A stretch of DNA of 45,413 bases from Saccharofermentans sp. GTDB lineage: Bacteria > Bacillota > Clostridia > Saccharofermentanales > Saccharofermentanaceae. Shown here in pieces: positions 1 to 8,066 of the stretch; the stretch's first letter is position 1; every line of letters starts with the position of its first letter. Made by a program: the position numbers and the translations under genes. The notes below the pieces were generated by a model. That model had not been told where the DNA came from. It saw nothing but the letters and a program-made list of their open reading frames with translations, and ran no database searches. The stretch lies in contig JAEFBA010000011.1 of the NCBI GenBank assembly GCA_016292145.1, forward strand, positions 1 through 45,413. Direction: 5' to 3'.

Positions 1-1
1 T

Positions 2-40
2 GACCGTATCAGGGTTACGGATCTCATGGGCCGCGAATAA
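2..40 (+). CDS. ABC transporter ATP-binding protein, C-terminal fragment
   Basis: The window opens inside a reading frame that ends at a TAA at 38-40 and encodes DRIRVTDLMGRE. Only the last 12 residues are visible. The call rests mainly on context: the next gene is a large FtsX-type permease followed by a two-component system, and this order (ATPase, permease, regulator, kinase) is standard for peptide-sensing exporters. The residues themselves are too few to identify a family. Confidence 0.5.
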   Translation, partial: DRIRVTDLMGRE

Positions 41-72
41 AAGGATAATAGGAAAAACTTAGGGGAATTAAA

Positions 73-2937
73 ATGAGAAACACAAAGATAGTTCATCAGG
101 TGACTTTAAAGCACATGAAGATGAATATGAAGCGTACCCTGATATCGGTCATCGGAATCGCTTTGATGGTAATGCTGCTTACGACGGTCCTTGTCGGTAA
201 GGATACGGCATACAGGTATTTTGTGGATATTGCATCTGCCAAGAAGGGTGCATATCACTATGCGGTATATAATCTCGACAAGGAGAAACTGGAAAAGCTC
301 AAGGACCTGGATGAGGTAACGGAGATCGCCATAACTGAAGATCTTAAATATTCCGATTTCGAACAGTCTGCCAAGCCCGAAAAGCCGTTCATCAATGTAA
401 GGAGATATTCGGCTGATGCATTTAAGTGGACGAATATAAAGCTTGTTGACGGAAGATTCCCTCAAAACGGGAATGAGATCGTTATAAGCGATCAGGCAAT
501 TAAAGACGGTTCGACAGTAAAGATCGGTGATACGATCAGCACGAGCACATTCAGACGTTATTTCAAGAATAACAATACTTCAGGCGCATTCGGAATACAG
601 TATCCTGTCTTCAAGGTGCCTGCCGGTGAGACAGTTGAAGCTCCTTACAACATGTACTATTTTGTTCCGGGAACGGAATTCGGAGATGAATTCTATAAGA
701 CCGGTGAAGAGATCCACAAGGATACGGGTTTTTCACAGGATTTTACTGTAGTCGGAATCATCGAAGTTCCTGTCTTCGAGGAACCGATCTGCGCATGGTA
801 TTCAGCCATCTCGTTTGTTGATGAGACGACAATTCAGAGCGATACATTTAATGCTCTTTTAATGACTGATACAAAGAAGACCGATTCGCAATTCATGTAC
901 AAGATAAGATCGATCGTCGGCGATGATAACTACGAGATAAATGATACTTTGCTTGCTTTCTCGGGAAGTTCATCGATGGACTCGATTAACTTTATAGTCC
1001 TTGGTGCACAGGCATTCTTTGTAGTGCTTATCGCATTGATCTCGGTCATGCTGATATATAACATTTTCGCGCTCTCCTATGACGAGAGGGCAAAGTATCT
1101 GGGCATGCTTTCTTCAGTCGGTGCAACAGGCAAGCAAAAGAGAAGCTCTGTATATTTCGAAGCATTTATCATGCTCCTGCCGGCTCTCCCGATAGGCTTT
1201 GCATTAGGTCTTGGTACAGTTAAGATCGCAGCAAATACTGCAGGACCCATGGCAGAGAAACTGTTCAGCTTTGACGGTACCGGCGTTCTTAATCTGAAGC
1301 CTGTACTTGCAGTCAGTCCTGCATCAGTGATCGCAGTAATCCTCCTCAGTATTATTACTGTATTTATCTCTGCATTGATCCCGGCACGTAAGATCAGCAA
1401 GGTCGGCCCCATTGAAAGTATCAGGGGCACCAAAAAGTCCGGAAAATCAAGAAATAAGGCTAAGGGAAATCCTGACAGACTTATAGGCAGGTCAGCTGCA
1501 GGAATGCTTTCTTCCAGATTCTTTAAGAACGACAAGAGCAAGTCATTGGGAATCATAAGAGCAGTTGCGATCTTCTTCCTTGTTACTGTTGCCGTATATT
1601 TCGGAACATCACTCGTTATGATGATGGTTGATTACAAGATGGGCAGCAATGGCCTCAGCATTACATATGGCGACGACAGAAACTATTCAATGGTGGTCAT
1701 TGATACAGGCGATCAGATGGAACGTGACGAGCTTATCGACATGATCAAAAATTCTGAAGGAACGAGTGATGTCACAGTAATCAGATTTGACTCTTGGTCA
1801 ATCAGGCTTCCGTCTGAATTGTTAAGCGATGAGTATTGGAATGCAGATTATGAGATCGAGAGCATGTTCTATGAACCCGGCGAGCTTTCAAAGGATGAGT
1901 ATATAAAAGAACTAAAGAGTATTGACTTCGGCAAAACCTACTTAAGTGTAATTGCTTTCGAAGACGAAGTGTTTAACAAGATGGCAAAGGAGGTAAATGC
2001 TGTATCTTATGGAGATGGTGAGATACCTTGCATTCTCATAAAAAATGCGTATTTCTCAACGGATCAGATTATCTCCAAGCGTCCGAGAGACTACAAGTAT
2101 ATTGAGGTAAAAGACCCGTATGCATTTAATGACGGCGAGGTTATTCCTCTTTACTCTAACGCGCATAGCAGAGCAGATGCAGAGGAATATGGTCTTGAGT
2201 GGGATAAACTGCCACATCCGGAGATCGATCTTGATGGTGCTCCCGTAAATTTCAAGGTGATAAAGAAAGTAAACACAGATGAGATCAGTGATTACATGGA
2301 AGGTACGGCAGGAAGCGGACTGAACATAATCGTCCCGATGAGCGTTGCAGAATACATCGACAAGATCAATGTTCAGGAAATGGAGACGGGGATCTTATTT
2401 AACTGCGACAACGAGGCAACCGTAAAAATGCTCATGGACCTGTCCAAACAGTTGAATGATCTTGGCGGGAATCTTGCACTTAACCAGGCCGGCAGTAGTG
2501 GCGCCGAGTTCAGGGAGATCATTGCATACCTCATCAGGACCGTGCTTATTGTGTTCACGGCAATCTCATCAGCAATCTGTCTTCTTAACGTTTACAGTTC
2601 GATATCAGGTCTCATGGTATCGAGAAAGAAGCAGTTCGCGGTCTTGAAATCCATGGGTTCGACATTTTCGCAGCTCCTGAATACCGAGATAAGAGAGAGC
2701 ATAAGAATGCTGATCGCGGCAATAGTCATTGCTTTCCCGATTACAGGGATCATCTGCTGGCTGCTCGCGAAAACATTCATCGGCCAATTCGGATACTTCA
2801 CGGTATCCTTCCCGTGGCTCCAGTCTGCAGGCTTGATCGTCTTCATAGCTGCGGCAGTTCTGCTCATGACGTTTATTTGCTTAAGACGTGAGAATAAGAT
2901 TGATATAATAGAGGAGATCAAACGGGAAAGTGTCTGA
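73..2937 (+). CDS. Large FtsX-domain ABC transporter permease (BceB/MacB-like)
   Basis: A 954-residue integral membrane protein built as two FtsX-type halves. There is one N-terminal membrane helix (about residues 24-43), a first extracellular region (about 45-300), three helices between about 305 and 435, a helix near 510-530, a second extracellular region (about 540-815), and three C-terminal helices. The cytoplasmic loops carry FtsX-like motifs (YLGMLSSVGAT and FAVLKSMGST) that contact the ATPase. An AGGGG ribosome binding site lies just before the ATG. It follows the ATPase fragment by 32 bases and is followed at 4 bases by a response regulator, so it probably acts in sensing or export of an envelope-active compound such as an antimicrobial peptide. 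The substrate cannot be told from sequence. Confidence 0.85.
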   Translation: MRNTKIVHQVTLKHMKMNMKRTLISVIGIALMVMLLTTVLVGKDTAYRYFVDIASAKKGAYHYAVYNLDKEKLEKLKDLDEVTEIAITEDLKYSDFEQSAKPEKPFINVRRYSADAFKWTNIKLVDGRFPQNGNEIVISDQAIKDGSTVKIGDTISTSTFRRYFKNNNTSGAFGIQYPVFKVPAGETVEAPYNMYYFVPGTEFGDEFYKTGEEIHKDTGFSQDFTVVGIIEVPVFEEPICAWYSAISFVDETTIQSDTFNALLMTDTKKTDSQFMYKIRSIVGDDNYEINDTLLAFSGSSSMDSINFIVLGAQAFFVVLIALISVMLIYNIFALSYDERAKYLGMLSSVGATGKQKRSSVYFEAFIMLLPALPIGFALGLGTVKIAANTAGPMAEKLFSFDGTGVLNLKPVLAVSPASVIAVILLSIITVFISALIPARKISKVGPIESIRGTKKSGKSRNKAKGNPDRLIGRSAAGMLSSRFFKNDKSKSLGIIRAVAIFFLVTVAVYFGTSLVMMMVDYKMGSNGLSITYGDDRNYSMVVIDTGDQMERDELIDMIKNSEGTSDVTVIRFDSWSIRLPSELLSDEYWNADYEIESMFYEPGELSKDEYIKELKSIDFGKTYLSVIAFEDEVFNKMAKEVNAVSYGDGEIPCILIKNAYFSTDQIISKRPRDYKYIEVKDPYAFNDGEVIPLYSNAHSRADAEEYGLEWDKLPHPEIDLDGAPVNFKVIKKVNTDEISDYMEGTAGSGLNIIVPMSVAEYIDKINVQEMETGILFNCDNEATVKMLMDLSKQLNDLGGNLALNQAGSSGAEFREIIAYLIRTVLIVFTAISSAICLLNVYSSISGLMVSRKKQFAVLKSMGSTFSQLLNTEIRESIRMLIAAIVIAFPITGIICWLLAKTFIGQFGYFTVSFPWLQSAGLIVFIAAAVLLMTFICLRRENKIDIIEEIKRESV

Positions 2938-2940
2938 TGC

Positions 2941-3612
2941 ATGGTATTAGTAGTTGAAGATGACAGCATAATCGCAGAAGGCTTGAAGCTTGCTTTAACA
3001 GGCGAGGGTATGGAAGTTACCCTCGCTTCTTCCGTTGCTGAAGCATATAGTGCTCTCGAAAATGAAGAGCCGGGGAAGAAGATCGATTTCTGCCTTCTCG
3101 ACATGACGCTTCCTGACGGCAACGGCATGGACATATGCATGAAGATCCGCGAGACATCTGAGATGCCGATCATCTTCCTGACCGCAATGGACGATGAGAT
3201 CCATACGGTTCTTGCGTTTGATAAAGGTGCGGACGATTATATTTCGAAGCCTTTCCATATCAAGGAACTGATCGCTCGTATGAAGCGCCTTATGAAGCGC
3301 ACAAAGACCTCTGCTGCAACTTGTGCCATCGGCGATAACCTGGTCGACATCACGAACGCGAAAATGACCCGCGCAGGCGAAGAGATCATTCTTACGGCTA
3401 TGGAATACAAACTTTTGCTTGTCTTTATCAACCACGCGGGAGAGATCCTTGACCGTGACCGGATATTAAATATCCTCTGGGATGATGTCGGAAGCTTTGT
3501 TAACGACAACACCCTTACTGTCTATATCAAGCGCCTGAGAAGCAAGCTTGGCGATGAGGACGGTAAGTATATCGAGACCATCAGGGGACAGGGATACAGG
3601 CTTAATCTATGA
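2941..3612 (+). CDS. OmpR/PhoB-family response regulator
   Basis: A 223-residue DNA-binding response regulator. The receiver domain (1-115) has the acidic pair EDD at 6-8, the phospho-acceptor Asp54 in LLDMTLPDG, the FLTA threonine near 80, and the SKPF lysine near 102. The winged-helix output domain (about 128-220) ends in the typical VYIKRLRSKL and TIRGQGYRL motifs. It starts 3 bases after the permease stop and overlaps the kinase start by 4 bases (ATGA), so the three are co-translated. It probably activates the upstream transporter genes in response to the adjacent kinase. Confidence 0.93.
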   Translation: MVLVVEDDSIIAEGLKLALTGEGMEVTLASSVAEAYSALENEEPGKKIDFCLLDMTLPDGNGMDICMKIRETSEMPIIFLTAMDDEIHTVLAFDKGADDYISKPFHIKELIARMKRLMKRTKTSAATCAIGDNLVDITNAKMTRAGEEIILTAMEYKLLLVFINHAGEILDRDRILNILWDDVGSFVNDNTLTVYIKRLRSKLGDEDGKYIETIRGQGYRLNL

Positions 3613-4538
3613 ATCCGTATCTGATCGTTTCCATTGTTTTAGCTGTTATTGTGGCCGCTCTGGTGATCTATATCATTGCGGACAAGATAAAGCGCAGGAA
3701 AGACCTCGATGAACTCATTGATTTTCTTACCAAAGTGCAGGACAGGGATACTTTTCCGGAGCTCGGGCTTGAAGCTGAAGGCCGCATGCTAATCCTTCGC
3801 TCAGAGATCTACAAGCTCGCTTCAACGCTTCAGGAGCAGTATACTGGCGAGGTTAAGAAGAACACCTACAAGGCAGACATGCTCTCAAACATCTCGCATC
3901 AGATCAAGACACCGCTTACCGCGATCAACCTCATGACCGATGCTTTAAAGGTCGGCAATATGGATGAAGCCCAGCGCCGCCGCTGCATTGCGAATATTGA
4001 AAAGCAGACTGACCACATCACCTGGCTTGTAAGAACGCTCCTTACTATCGCTGAGATCGATGCAGGCGTCCTTGTAATGAAGAAGGAGCCTGTTAAGCTC
4101 CGCGGCATGATCGACGAGATCGTATCATCAATTGCAATCGAAGCGGATATTAAGGACGTATCGATAAAGGTCGATGTATCGCCTGATGATGAGATCACAT
4201 GTGACAGGCGCTGGACTCTGGAAGCGCTGTCCAACATCATAAAGAATTCATTGCAGCACACTGAGGCCGGCGGCTTTATTAAGATCTCATCTGAAGACAC
4301 CAACCTCTCAGTCAATATCCGCATCGAAGATAACGGCTGCGGCATCTCCAAGAAGGACCTGCCCAACATCTTCAACCGCTTTTATCACGGCGAGAAGTCT
4401 GACCCCAACAGCAACGGCATCGGCCTGTCCCTTGCAAAGCAGATAATCAACTCCCAGAACGGCGTGATCTCGTGTGAGAGCGAAGAGGGGAAGGGAACAA
4501 TTTTCGAGATAAAGATATATAAATCTGCAACTGTGTGA
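3609..4538 (+). CDS. Sensor histidine kinase, short-sensor type
   Basis: A 309-residue membrane kinase. One predicted membrane helix (about 4-24) is followed by a short linker and the dimerisation domain with the phospho-acceptor His97 in SNISHQIKTPLT. The ATPase domain has the N box (SNIIKNSLQH), G1 box (DNGCGISKKDL), F box (IFNRFYHG) and G2 box (SNGIGLSLAK). There is no extracytoplasmic sensor domain, which fits kinases that sense through a partner ABC permease, as in Bce-type systems. Here only one clear membrane helix is seen, while BceS proteins usually have two. Its ATG overlaps the regulator stop. Confidence 0.92.
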   Translation: MNPYLIVSIVLAVIVAALVIYIIADKIKRRKDLDELIDFLTKVQDRDTFPELGLEAEGRMLILRSEIYKLASTLQEQYTGEVKKNTYKADMLSNISHQIKTPLTAINLMTDALKVGNMDEAQRRRCIANIEKQTDHITWLVRTLLTIAEIDAGVLVMKKEPVKLRGMIDEIVSSIAIEADIKDVSIKVDVSPDDEITCDRRWTLEALSNIIKNSLQHTEAGGFIKISSEDTNLSVNIRIEDNGCGISKKDLPNIFNRFYHGEKSDPNSNGIGLSLAKQIINSQNGVISCESEEGKGTIFEIKIYKSATV

Positions 4539-4553
4539 AAAACCTTGTATAAT
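4525..4553 (+). promoter_or_regulatory. Predicted promoter of the cysteine synthase gene
   Basis: A perfect TATAAT at 4548-4553 preceded by TTG, with a weak -35 CTGCAA at 4525-4530 and a 17-base spacer. It lies across the end of the kinase gene. The same CTGCAA-17-TATAAT arrangement recurs before the acyltransferase gene at 43736-43764. Confidence 0.6.
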
Positions 4554-4587
4554 AGTGTCCGTTAATCACCAAAAGCGGAGAATCTTA

Positions 4588-5520
4588 ATGATCTACAATA
4601 ATATCCTTGAGGCTATCGGAAACACGCCTCTTATCAAGCTGAATCACATTGTGCCCGAAGGCGCTGCCGACGTTTTTGTTAAGAACGAGGGCCTTGATGT
4701 CGGAGGTTCGATCAAGACACGCACGGCTCTCAACATGATCGAGCGCGCCGAGAAAGAGGGCAAGCTCAATAAAGATTCCATCATTGTCGAACCTACGAGC
4801 GGCAACCAGGGCATAGGCCTTGCGCTGATCGGTGCAGTCAAGGGCTACCGCACGATAATCGTCATGCCTGATTCCGTAAGTCACGAGCGTTCGATGCTCG
4901 TAAAGCACTACGGCGCAGAAGTCATTCTCATCCACGATGACAATGACATCGGCAAGGCAATTGAAGACTGCCGCCTCAAAGCTGAGGAGATCGCAGCATC
5001 AGACCCGCGCGTATTTATCCCCCAACAGTTCGAGAATCCCGCCAATACCGAAGCACAGTACGCATATACCGCAAAGGAGATCCTTGAGGCCATGGACGGC
5101 CGTGTTATTGACGGTTTCTGCTCAGGTATCGGCACGGGCGGCACTATCACCGGCATCGGTCACGCTTTGAAGGAAGCTAATCCCGCGACGGTCGTCTGGG
5201 CAGCTGAGCCTGAGAATGCAGCGATCCTGTCCGGCGGTTCGATCGGCACCCACGTTCAGATGGGCATCGGTGACGGCCTGATCCCCGGAATCCTTGATAC
5301 TAAGGTTTATGACGACATCTGCATTATCACTGACGATGAAGCGATCAACACTTCCCGTGAACTCACACGCAAGGAAGGCATGATGTGCGGCATCTCTTCC
5401 GGCACGAACGTCGCATGTGCGATCAAGCTCGCGCAGAAGCTCGGTCCCGGAAAGACTGTAGTCACGGTACTTCCGGACACCGCAGAGAGGTATTTCTCGA
5501 CGCCGCTGTTCGAAGAGTGA
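4588..5520 (+). CDS. cysK: Cysteine synthase (O-acetylserine sulfhydrylase), PLP-dependent
   Basis: A 310-residue fold-type II PLP enzyme that makes L-cysteine from O-acetylserine and sulfide in the cytoplasm. Visible motifs are the N-terminal NNILEAIGNTPLIKLN, the PLP lysine K43 in GGSIKTRTALNM, the substrate loop EPTSGNQGIGLAL, the phosphate-binding GIGTGGTITGIG, and the C-terminal GISSGTNVA. The ATG at 4588 is preferred over an upstream GTG at 4555 because GCGGAG lies 7 bases upstream and the family normally begins here. The lysine motif SIKTR differs from the commoner SVKDR but occurs in clostridial members. A related beta-family enzyme, such as a cystathionine beta-synthase-like protein, is a less likely alternative. 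It has its own promoter and terminator. Confidence 0.88.
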   Translation: MIYNNILEAIGNTPLIKLNHIVPEGAADVFVKNEGLDVGGSIKTRTALNMIERAEKEGKLNKDSIIVEPTSGNQGIGLALIGAVKGYRTIIVMPDSVSHERSMLVKHYGAEVILIHDDNDIGKAIEDCRLKAEEIAASDPRVFIPQQFENPANTEAQYAYTAKEILEAMDGRVIDGFCSGIGTGGTITGIGHALKEANPATVVWAAEPENAAILSGGSIGTHVQMGIGDGLIPGILDTKVYDDICIITDDEAINTSRELTRKEGMMCGISSGTNVACAIKLAQKLGPGKTVVTVLPDTAERYFSTPLFEE

Positions 5521-5543
5521 TGATTAATTAAATCCGTCTGCTG

Positions 5544-5590
5544 TTCAGGCTGTTTTTCAGGGTAACACTGAAGGGCAGCCTGAATTTTTA
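5544..5590 (+). terminator. Intrinsic terminator after cysK
   Basis: Inverted repeat TTCAGGCTG (5544-5552) and CAGCCTGAA (5576-5584), 9 base pairs, followed by TTTTTATT. It lies 24 bases past the cysK stop. Confidence 0.85.
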
Positions 5591-5610
5591 TTGTTCTTTG
5601 GAAGGTAAAT

Positions 5611-5638
5611 TTGAAAATTCACACCAAAAGTGTAAAAT
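5611..5638 (+). promoter_or_regulatory. Predicted promoter of the XRE operon
   Basis: A -35 TTGAAA at 5611-5616, a 16-base spacer, and a -10 TAAAAT at 5633-5638. The -10 lies inside the palindrome at 5628-5645, as expected for a repressed promoter. Confidence 0.6.
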
Positions 5639-5645
5639 TACACTT
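5628..5645. promoter_or_regulatory. Palindromic operator candidate over the XRE promoter
   Basis: Perfect 8-base inverted repeat AAGTGTAA / TTACACTT separated by AA. It covers the predicted -10 element and ends 34 bases before the start codon of the XRE-family gene. A dimeric helix-turn-helix protein encoded directly downstream is the natural candidate to bind it, giving autorepression. The binding partner is an inference. Confidence 0.6.
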
Positions 5646-5679
5646 AGAAAGGAACCTGCATACAGTAGAAAGGCACCTT

Positions 5680-6129
5680 ATGAAACGCGAAGAGTTCATA
5701 AAGACAGTAAGCAGCAAGTTAAAGCTCATCAGGACTGAGTACGGAATAACTCAGGAAGCGATGAGCGAGATGCTTGGGATCTCCAAAAAGACTCTCGTTG
5801 AGACCGAGAAGGGAAGGCGCGAACTGTCCTGGACGGAGGTTATCGCCGTGGCTACTGTTTTCGAGAAGAGCGAGGTGCTGCAGGGGATAACGGGCGGAGA
5901 TGCAAGCGATGTGATACACGCGCTGGCGTTTGAGGACCGCCATATACAATATCCGCCGACGATGGGCGGTAAAGTGTGGTGGCGGGTGATAGATGAGAAG
6001 AACGGAATCAGGCTCCAGCAAAATTACGTCACCGGCCATTACAGGCTCCTTGATAAGGATGACTGCAGGCTGATCTCATCGTTCAGCAGGGAAGAAGTGG
6101 AAGAATACAGGGATTCACTGGGGAGGTAA
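5680..6129 (+). CDS. XRE-family helix-turn-helix transcriptional regulator
   Basis: A 149-residue DNA-binding protein. Residues about 10-65 form a Cro/C1-type HTH (LKLIRTEYGITQEAMSEMLG, then SKKTLVETEKGRRELSW). The C-terminal part (about 85-149) has a GGKVWWRVIDEKNGIRLQQN segment seen in a set of clostridial XRE proteins; its function is not known to me. The ATG at 5680 is chosen because GAAAGG lies 7 bases upstream; a longer frame to TTG at 5611 would start inside the promoter. It is followed at 2 bases by a small membrane protein, so it heads an operon and probably regulates it. Confidence 0.85.
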   Translation: MKREEFIKTVSSKLKLIRTEYGITQEAMSEMLGISKKTLVETEKGRRELSWTEVIAVATVFEKSEVLQGITGGDASDVIHALAFEDRHIQYPPTMGGKVWWRVIDEKNGIRLQQNYVTGHYRLLDKDDCRLISSFSREEVEEYRDSLGR

Positions 6130-6131
6130 TC

Positions 6132-6362
6132 ATGTTTGATAGTCTAATGTATCTGATCTCCGGAGTGTCGATCATAGCCCCGCCTGTCATCTTTGTCGTT
6201 TTCCTGATCAACGCGCTGATCCACATACACAAATATAAAAAGGGAACAGAAGGCAAGGGCAAGGCTGTGGCCTACAGCATCGTCAGCGGTGTAGCTTTAG
6301 TATATACAGTCTCAGAGGTATTATTATTTATCTGGTTTGCAGCAGGGATCACTCATATGTGA
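6132..6362 (+). CDS. Small two-helix membrane protein (copy 1 of a tandem pair)
   Basis: A 76-residue hydrophobic protein with two predicted membrane helices (about 10-32 and 48-72) separated by a basic loop, HKYKKGTEGKGK. A GGGAGG ribosome binding site lies at the end of the XRE gene. Its second part is similar to the next protein: both have FVVFL in helix 1, a basic KK loop, EVLL in helix 2, and end in HM. No family recognised. The coupling to an XRE regulator suggests a small regulated membrane module, role unknown. Confidence 0.75.
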   Translation: MFDSLMYLISGVSIIAPPVIFVVFLINALIHIHKYKKGTEGKGKAVAYSIVSGVALVYTVSEVLLFIWFAAGITHM

Positions 6363-6402
6363 TCGCTTGATGTTAATAGATTTAAATATGGGAGGAATAA
6401 CA

Positions 6403-6672
6403 ATGGAAATCGTATCAGCATTTATGATGGCAGCTTACTCACTGGAGAGGTTTCTGGATGATCTCGCAAGTTTTGCTTTGTTCGGCTTTTTGCCGTTGCT
6501 CTTCGTCGTCTTCCTGATCCTGGCCATCGTACAGGGCGTAAAGGTAAAGAAACATGGTGGCAAGAAGGCACCGATGATCGTCTTTATCGTGCTCTCTGCA
6601 GTTTTCGCGGTACTGACCTTATGTGAAGTGCTGCTTATGCTCTTGCTTGCGGCAGCAATAGCGCACATGTGA
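6403..6672 (+). CDS. Small two-helix membrane protein (copy 2 of a tandem pair)
   Basis: An 89-residue protein resembling the preceding one over about 60 residues (FVVFL, a KVKKHGGKK loop, CEVLL, terminal IAHM), with an extra N-terminal segment. The ATG at 6403 has a strong GGAGG at 6391-6395; an upstream in-frame start at 6337 would overlap the preceding gene and has no such site. Two membrane helices (about 25-46 and 57-85). No known family; the pair looks like a local duplication that has diverged. Confidence 0.75.
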   Translation: MEIVSAFMMAAYSLERFLDDLASFALFGFLPLLFVVFLILAIVQGVKVKKHGGKKAPMIVFIVLSAVFAVLTLCEVLLMLLLAAAIAHM

Positions 6673-6682
6673 GGTGCCCGGC

Positions 6683-6820
6683 ATGAAAGACAAGACTTTT
6701 ATTGCGATACTGGCCATCATAATGGTCATCGGAACCGGTGTCACGGCCGGCCTTATGATCCACGGCTACAATCTTTGGAAAGAAATATCGATCGTTGAGA
6801 TGATCGCTAATTGGGGATGA
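6683..6820 (+). CDS. 45-residue single-helix membrane peptide
   Basis: A short frame beginning MKDKTFIAILAIIMVIG and ending in EMIANWG. It has one hydrophobic helix (about 5-28) and an amphipathic tail. GAGGTG at 6671-6676 gives a ribosome binding site 6 bases before the ATG. It lies 10 bases after the previous gene and 5 bases before the next, filling the gap exactly, which supports it as real. Function unknown. Confidence 0.6.
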   Translation: MKDKTFIAILAIIMVIGTGVTAGLMIHGYNLWKEISIVEMIANWG

Positions 6821-6825
6821 TATAA

Positions 6826-7791
6826 ATGGACAAGAAGAAATTAGCAAAGCAGCTGGGCGTTATCGCCCTGGTAATAGTGCTGTTTGCCGGACTTGATATC
6901 GGAATATACCGGCTCTTCATAAAGAGAGTAATAAGCCATCACTCTCCAGGCATGCAGAAGATGAGCGTTGAAGTCGGGAACTATGTGCCTTTTACAGGGA
7001 GCGAAAATGTATTCTCCGTCAAAGACGCGGACAAGCTTGAAGGCGACATTCCGACTATAGACGGCGCGGCAGCACTTCTGCCTATATATGCAGGATTTGT
7101 AGAGAGCATCTATCCCGAGAGTTCCGTTATCTATAACGGCGAGGATTACGATCCTGCAAGTGCAATGCACTATACGAACACCAGGGGCGCATACAAGGAT
7201 ATCGTTGACGGCAATGCGGACATAATCATATGCGCGGCGCCTTCAGATGAACAGCTTCAGTACGCAAAAGATAACGGTGTTGAGTTAGAACTCGTGCCGG
7301 TCGGATCTGATGCGTTCGTGTTCATTGTAAATGCCGGCAATCCGGTAGATAACATCACGATCGATCAGATCAGGGGCATCTATTCAGGAAAGATCACGAA
7401 CTGGAAAGAGCTCGGCGGCAAGAACATTCCGATTGCCGCTATGAGAAGAAATAAGAACAGCGGTTCGCAGACCGCACTCGAGAAAATCATGGGCGACATC
7501 CCGATCAAGCCGGATTACACGGCACTGTTCGGAAGCCCCATCGGATTCTCGTTCAGATACTACGTAACCGGAATGTTAGGCGAAGGCGGCGTCAAGATCC
7601 TTACGATCAACGGGATCGAGCCTACTCCCGAGACTATCGCCGACGGTTCATATCCTGTTGCCGGCAATATCTATGCGGTATACCGCAAAGGCGAGACGAA
7701 CGAGAATGTGAAGAAGGCGATCGACTTTATGCTCTCGCCTGAAGGACAGAAGATCGTAGAACAGAGCGGATATATTCCGCTCAGTCAGTGA
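6826..7791 (+). CDS. Membrane-anchored PstS-like substrate-binding protein
   Basis: A 321-residue extracytoplasmic solute-binding protein of the phosphate-binding (PBP_like) type. An N-terminal helix (about 10-32) without a lipobox cysteine anchors it. The periplasmic-binding-protein fold shows DGAAALLPIYAGFVE, GNADIIICAAPSDEQ, VFIVNAGNPVDNIT, IRGIYSGKITNWKELGG and a SGSQTALEKIM loop, all typical of PstS. No pstC, pstA or pstB is nearby, so it may be an accessory binding or sensing protein rather than part of a complete transporter. It is the last gene of the XRE operon. Ligand identity as phosphate is from family resemblance only. Confidence 0.75.
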   Translation: MDKKKLAKQLGVIALVIVLFAGLDIGIYRLFIKRVISHHSPGMQKMSVEVGNYVPFTGSENVFSVKDADKLEGDIPTIDGAAALLPIYAGFVESIYPESSVIYNGEDYDPASAMHYTNTRGAYKDIVDGNADIIICAAPSDEQLQYAKDNGVELELVPVGSDAFVFIVNAGNPVDNITIDQIRGIYSGKITNWKELGGKNIPIAAMRRNKNSGSQTALEKIMGDIPIKPDYTALFGSPIGFSFRYYVTGMLGEGGVKILTINGIEPTPETIADGSYPVAGNIYAVYRKGETNENVKKAIDFMLSPEGQKIVEQSGYIPLSQ

Positions 7792-7807
7792 TCGGAGAAA
7801 AAATAAG

Positions 7808-7838
7808 GGCAGTGTCGCAGAATGATACTGCCTTTTTT
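7808..7838 (+). terminator. Intrinsic terminator after the PstS-like gene
   Basis: Stem GGCAGTGTC / GATACTGCC (7808-7816 and 7824-7832, one G-U pair) followed by TTTTTT. It lies 16 bases past the stop. Confidence 0.85.
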
Positions 7839-7871
7839 CGTGCTCTGTAACCTCCGAGCGTTTTTGCCTGA

Positions 7872-7970
7872 ATGTTGCTCTTTGTGTCCGCTTAGAAGGC
7901 AACAAATAAGGCAACATTGGCATTGTTGCTCTCTATGTTGCTCTTTTTGTCCGCCCGGAAGGCAACAAAT
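7872..7970. repeat. Two 36-base imperfect direct repeats with internal inverted arms
   Basis: Units at 7872-7907 and 7935-7970 match at 32 of 36 positions, differing at one G/T and at a TTA/CCG triplet. Each unit starts ATGTTGCTCTTT and ends GAAGGCAACAAAT, so GTTGC and GCAAC can pair. A further GCAACA...TGTTGC hairpin (7911-7929) sits between them. The whole stretch has three copies of GTTGCTCT and three of GGCAACA. It looks like a small dispersed palindromic element rather than coding DNA. Confidence 0.6.
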
Positions 7971-8002
7971 CCTTAACTGAGGATTCGCGCGAACTATAAA
8001 AC

Positions 8003-8042
8003 AAATAAAAGCAAAAGAGCCGCCTCTTCACGAGACGGCTCT
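8003..8042 (-). terminator. Intrinsic terminator of the minus-strand small membrane protein gene
   Basis: On the minus strand AGAGCCGTCTC pairs with GAGGCGGCTCT around a short loop (plus-strand 8016-8042), followed by TTTTGCTTTTATTT. It lies 24 bases past the stop of the gene at 8067-8366. Confidence 0.75.
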
Positions 8043-8066
8043 CTTAATGTTTGCTTCAGGATTATA

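Noticed and set aside
7648..7923. 91-codon minus-strand frame across the terminator and repeats
   Set aside because: It runs through an intrinsic terminator and the repeat pair and overlaps the PstS-like gene; no ribosome binding site.
7872..7970. Two 36-base repeats with a 27-base spacer, dimensions like a CRISPR array
   Set aside because: Only two units, four mismatches between them, the spacer itself repeats words from the units, and no cas genes are near.
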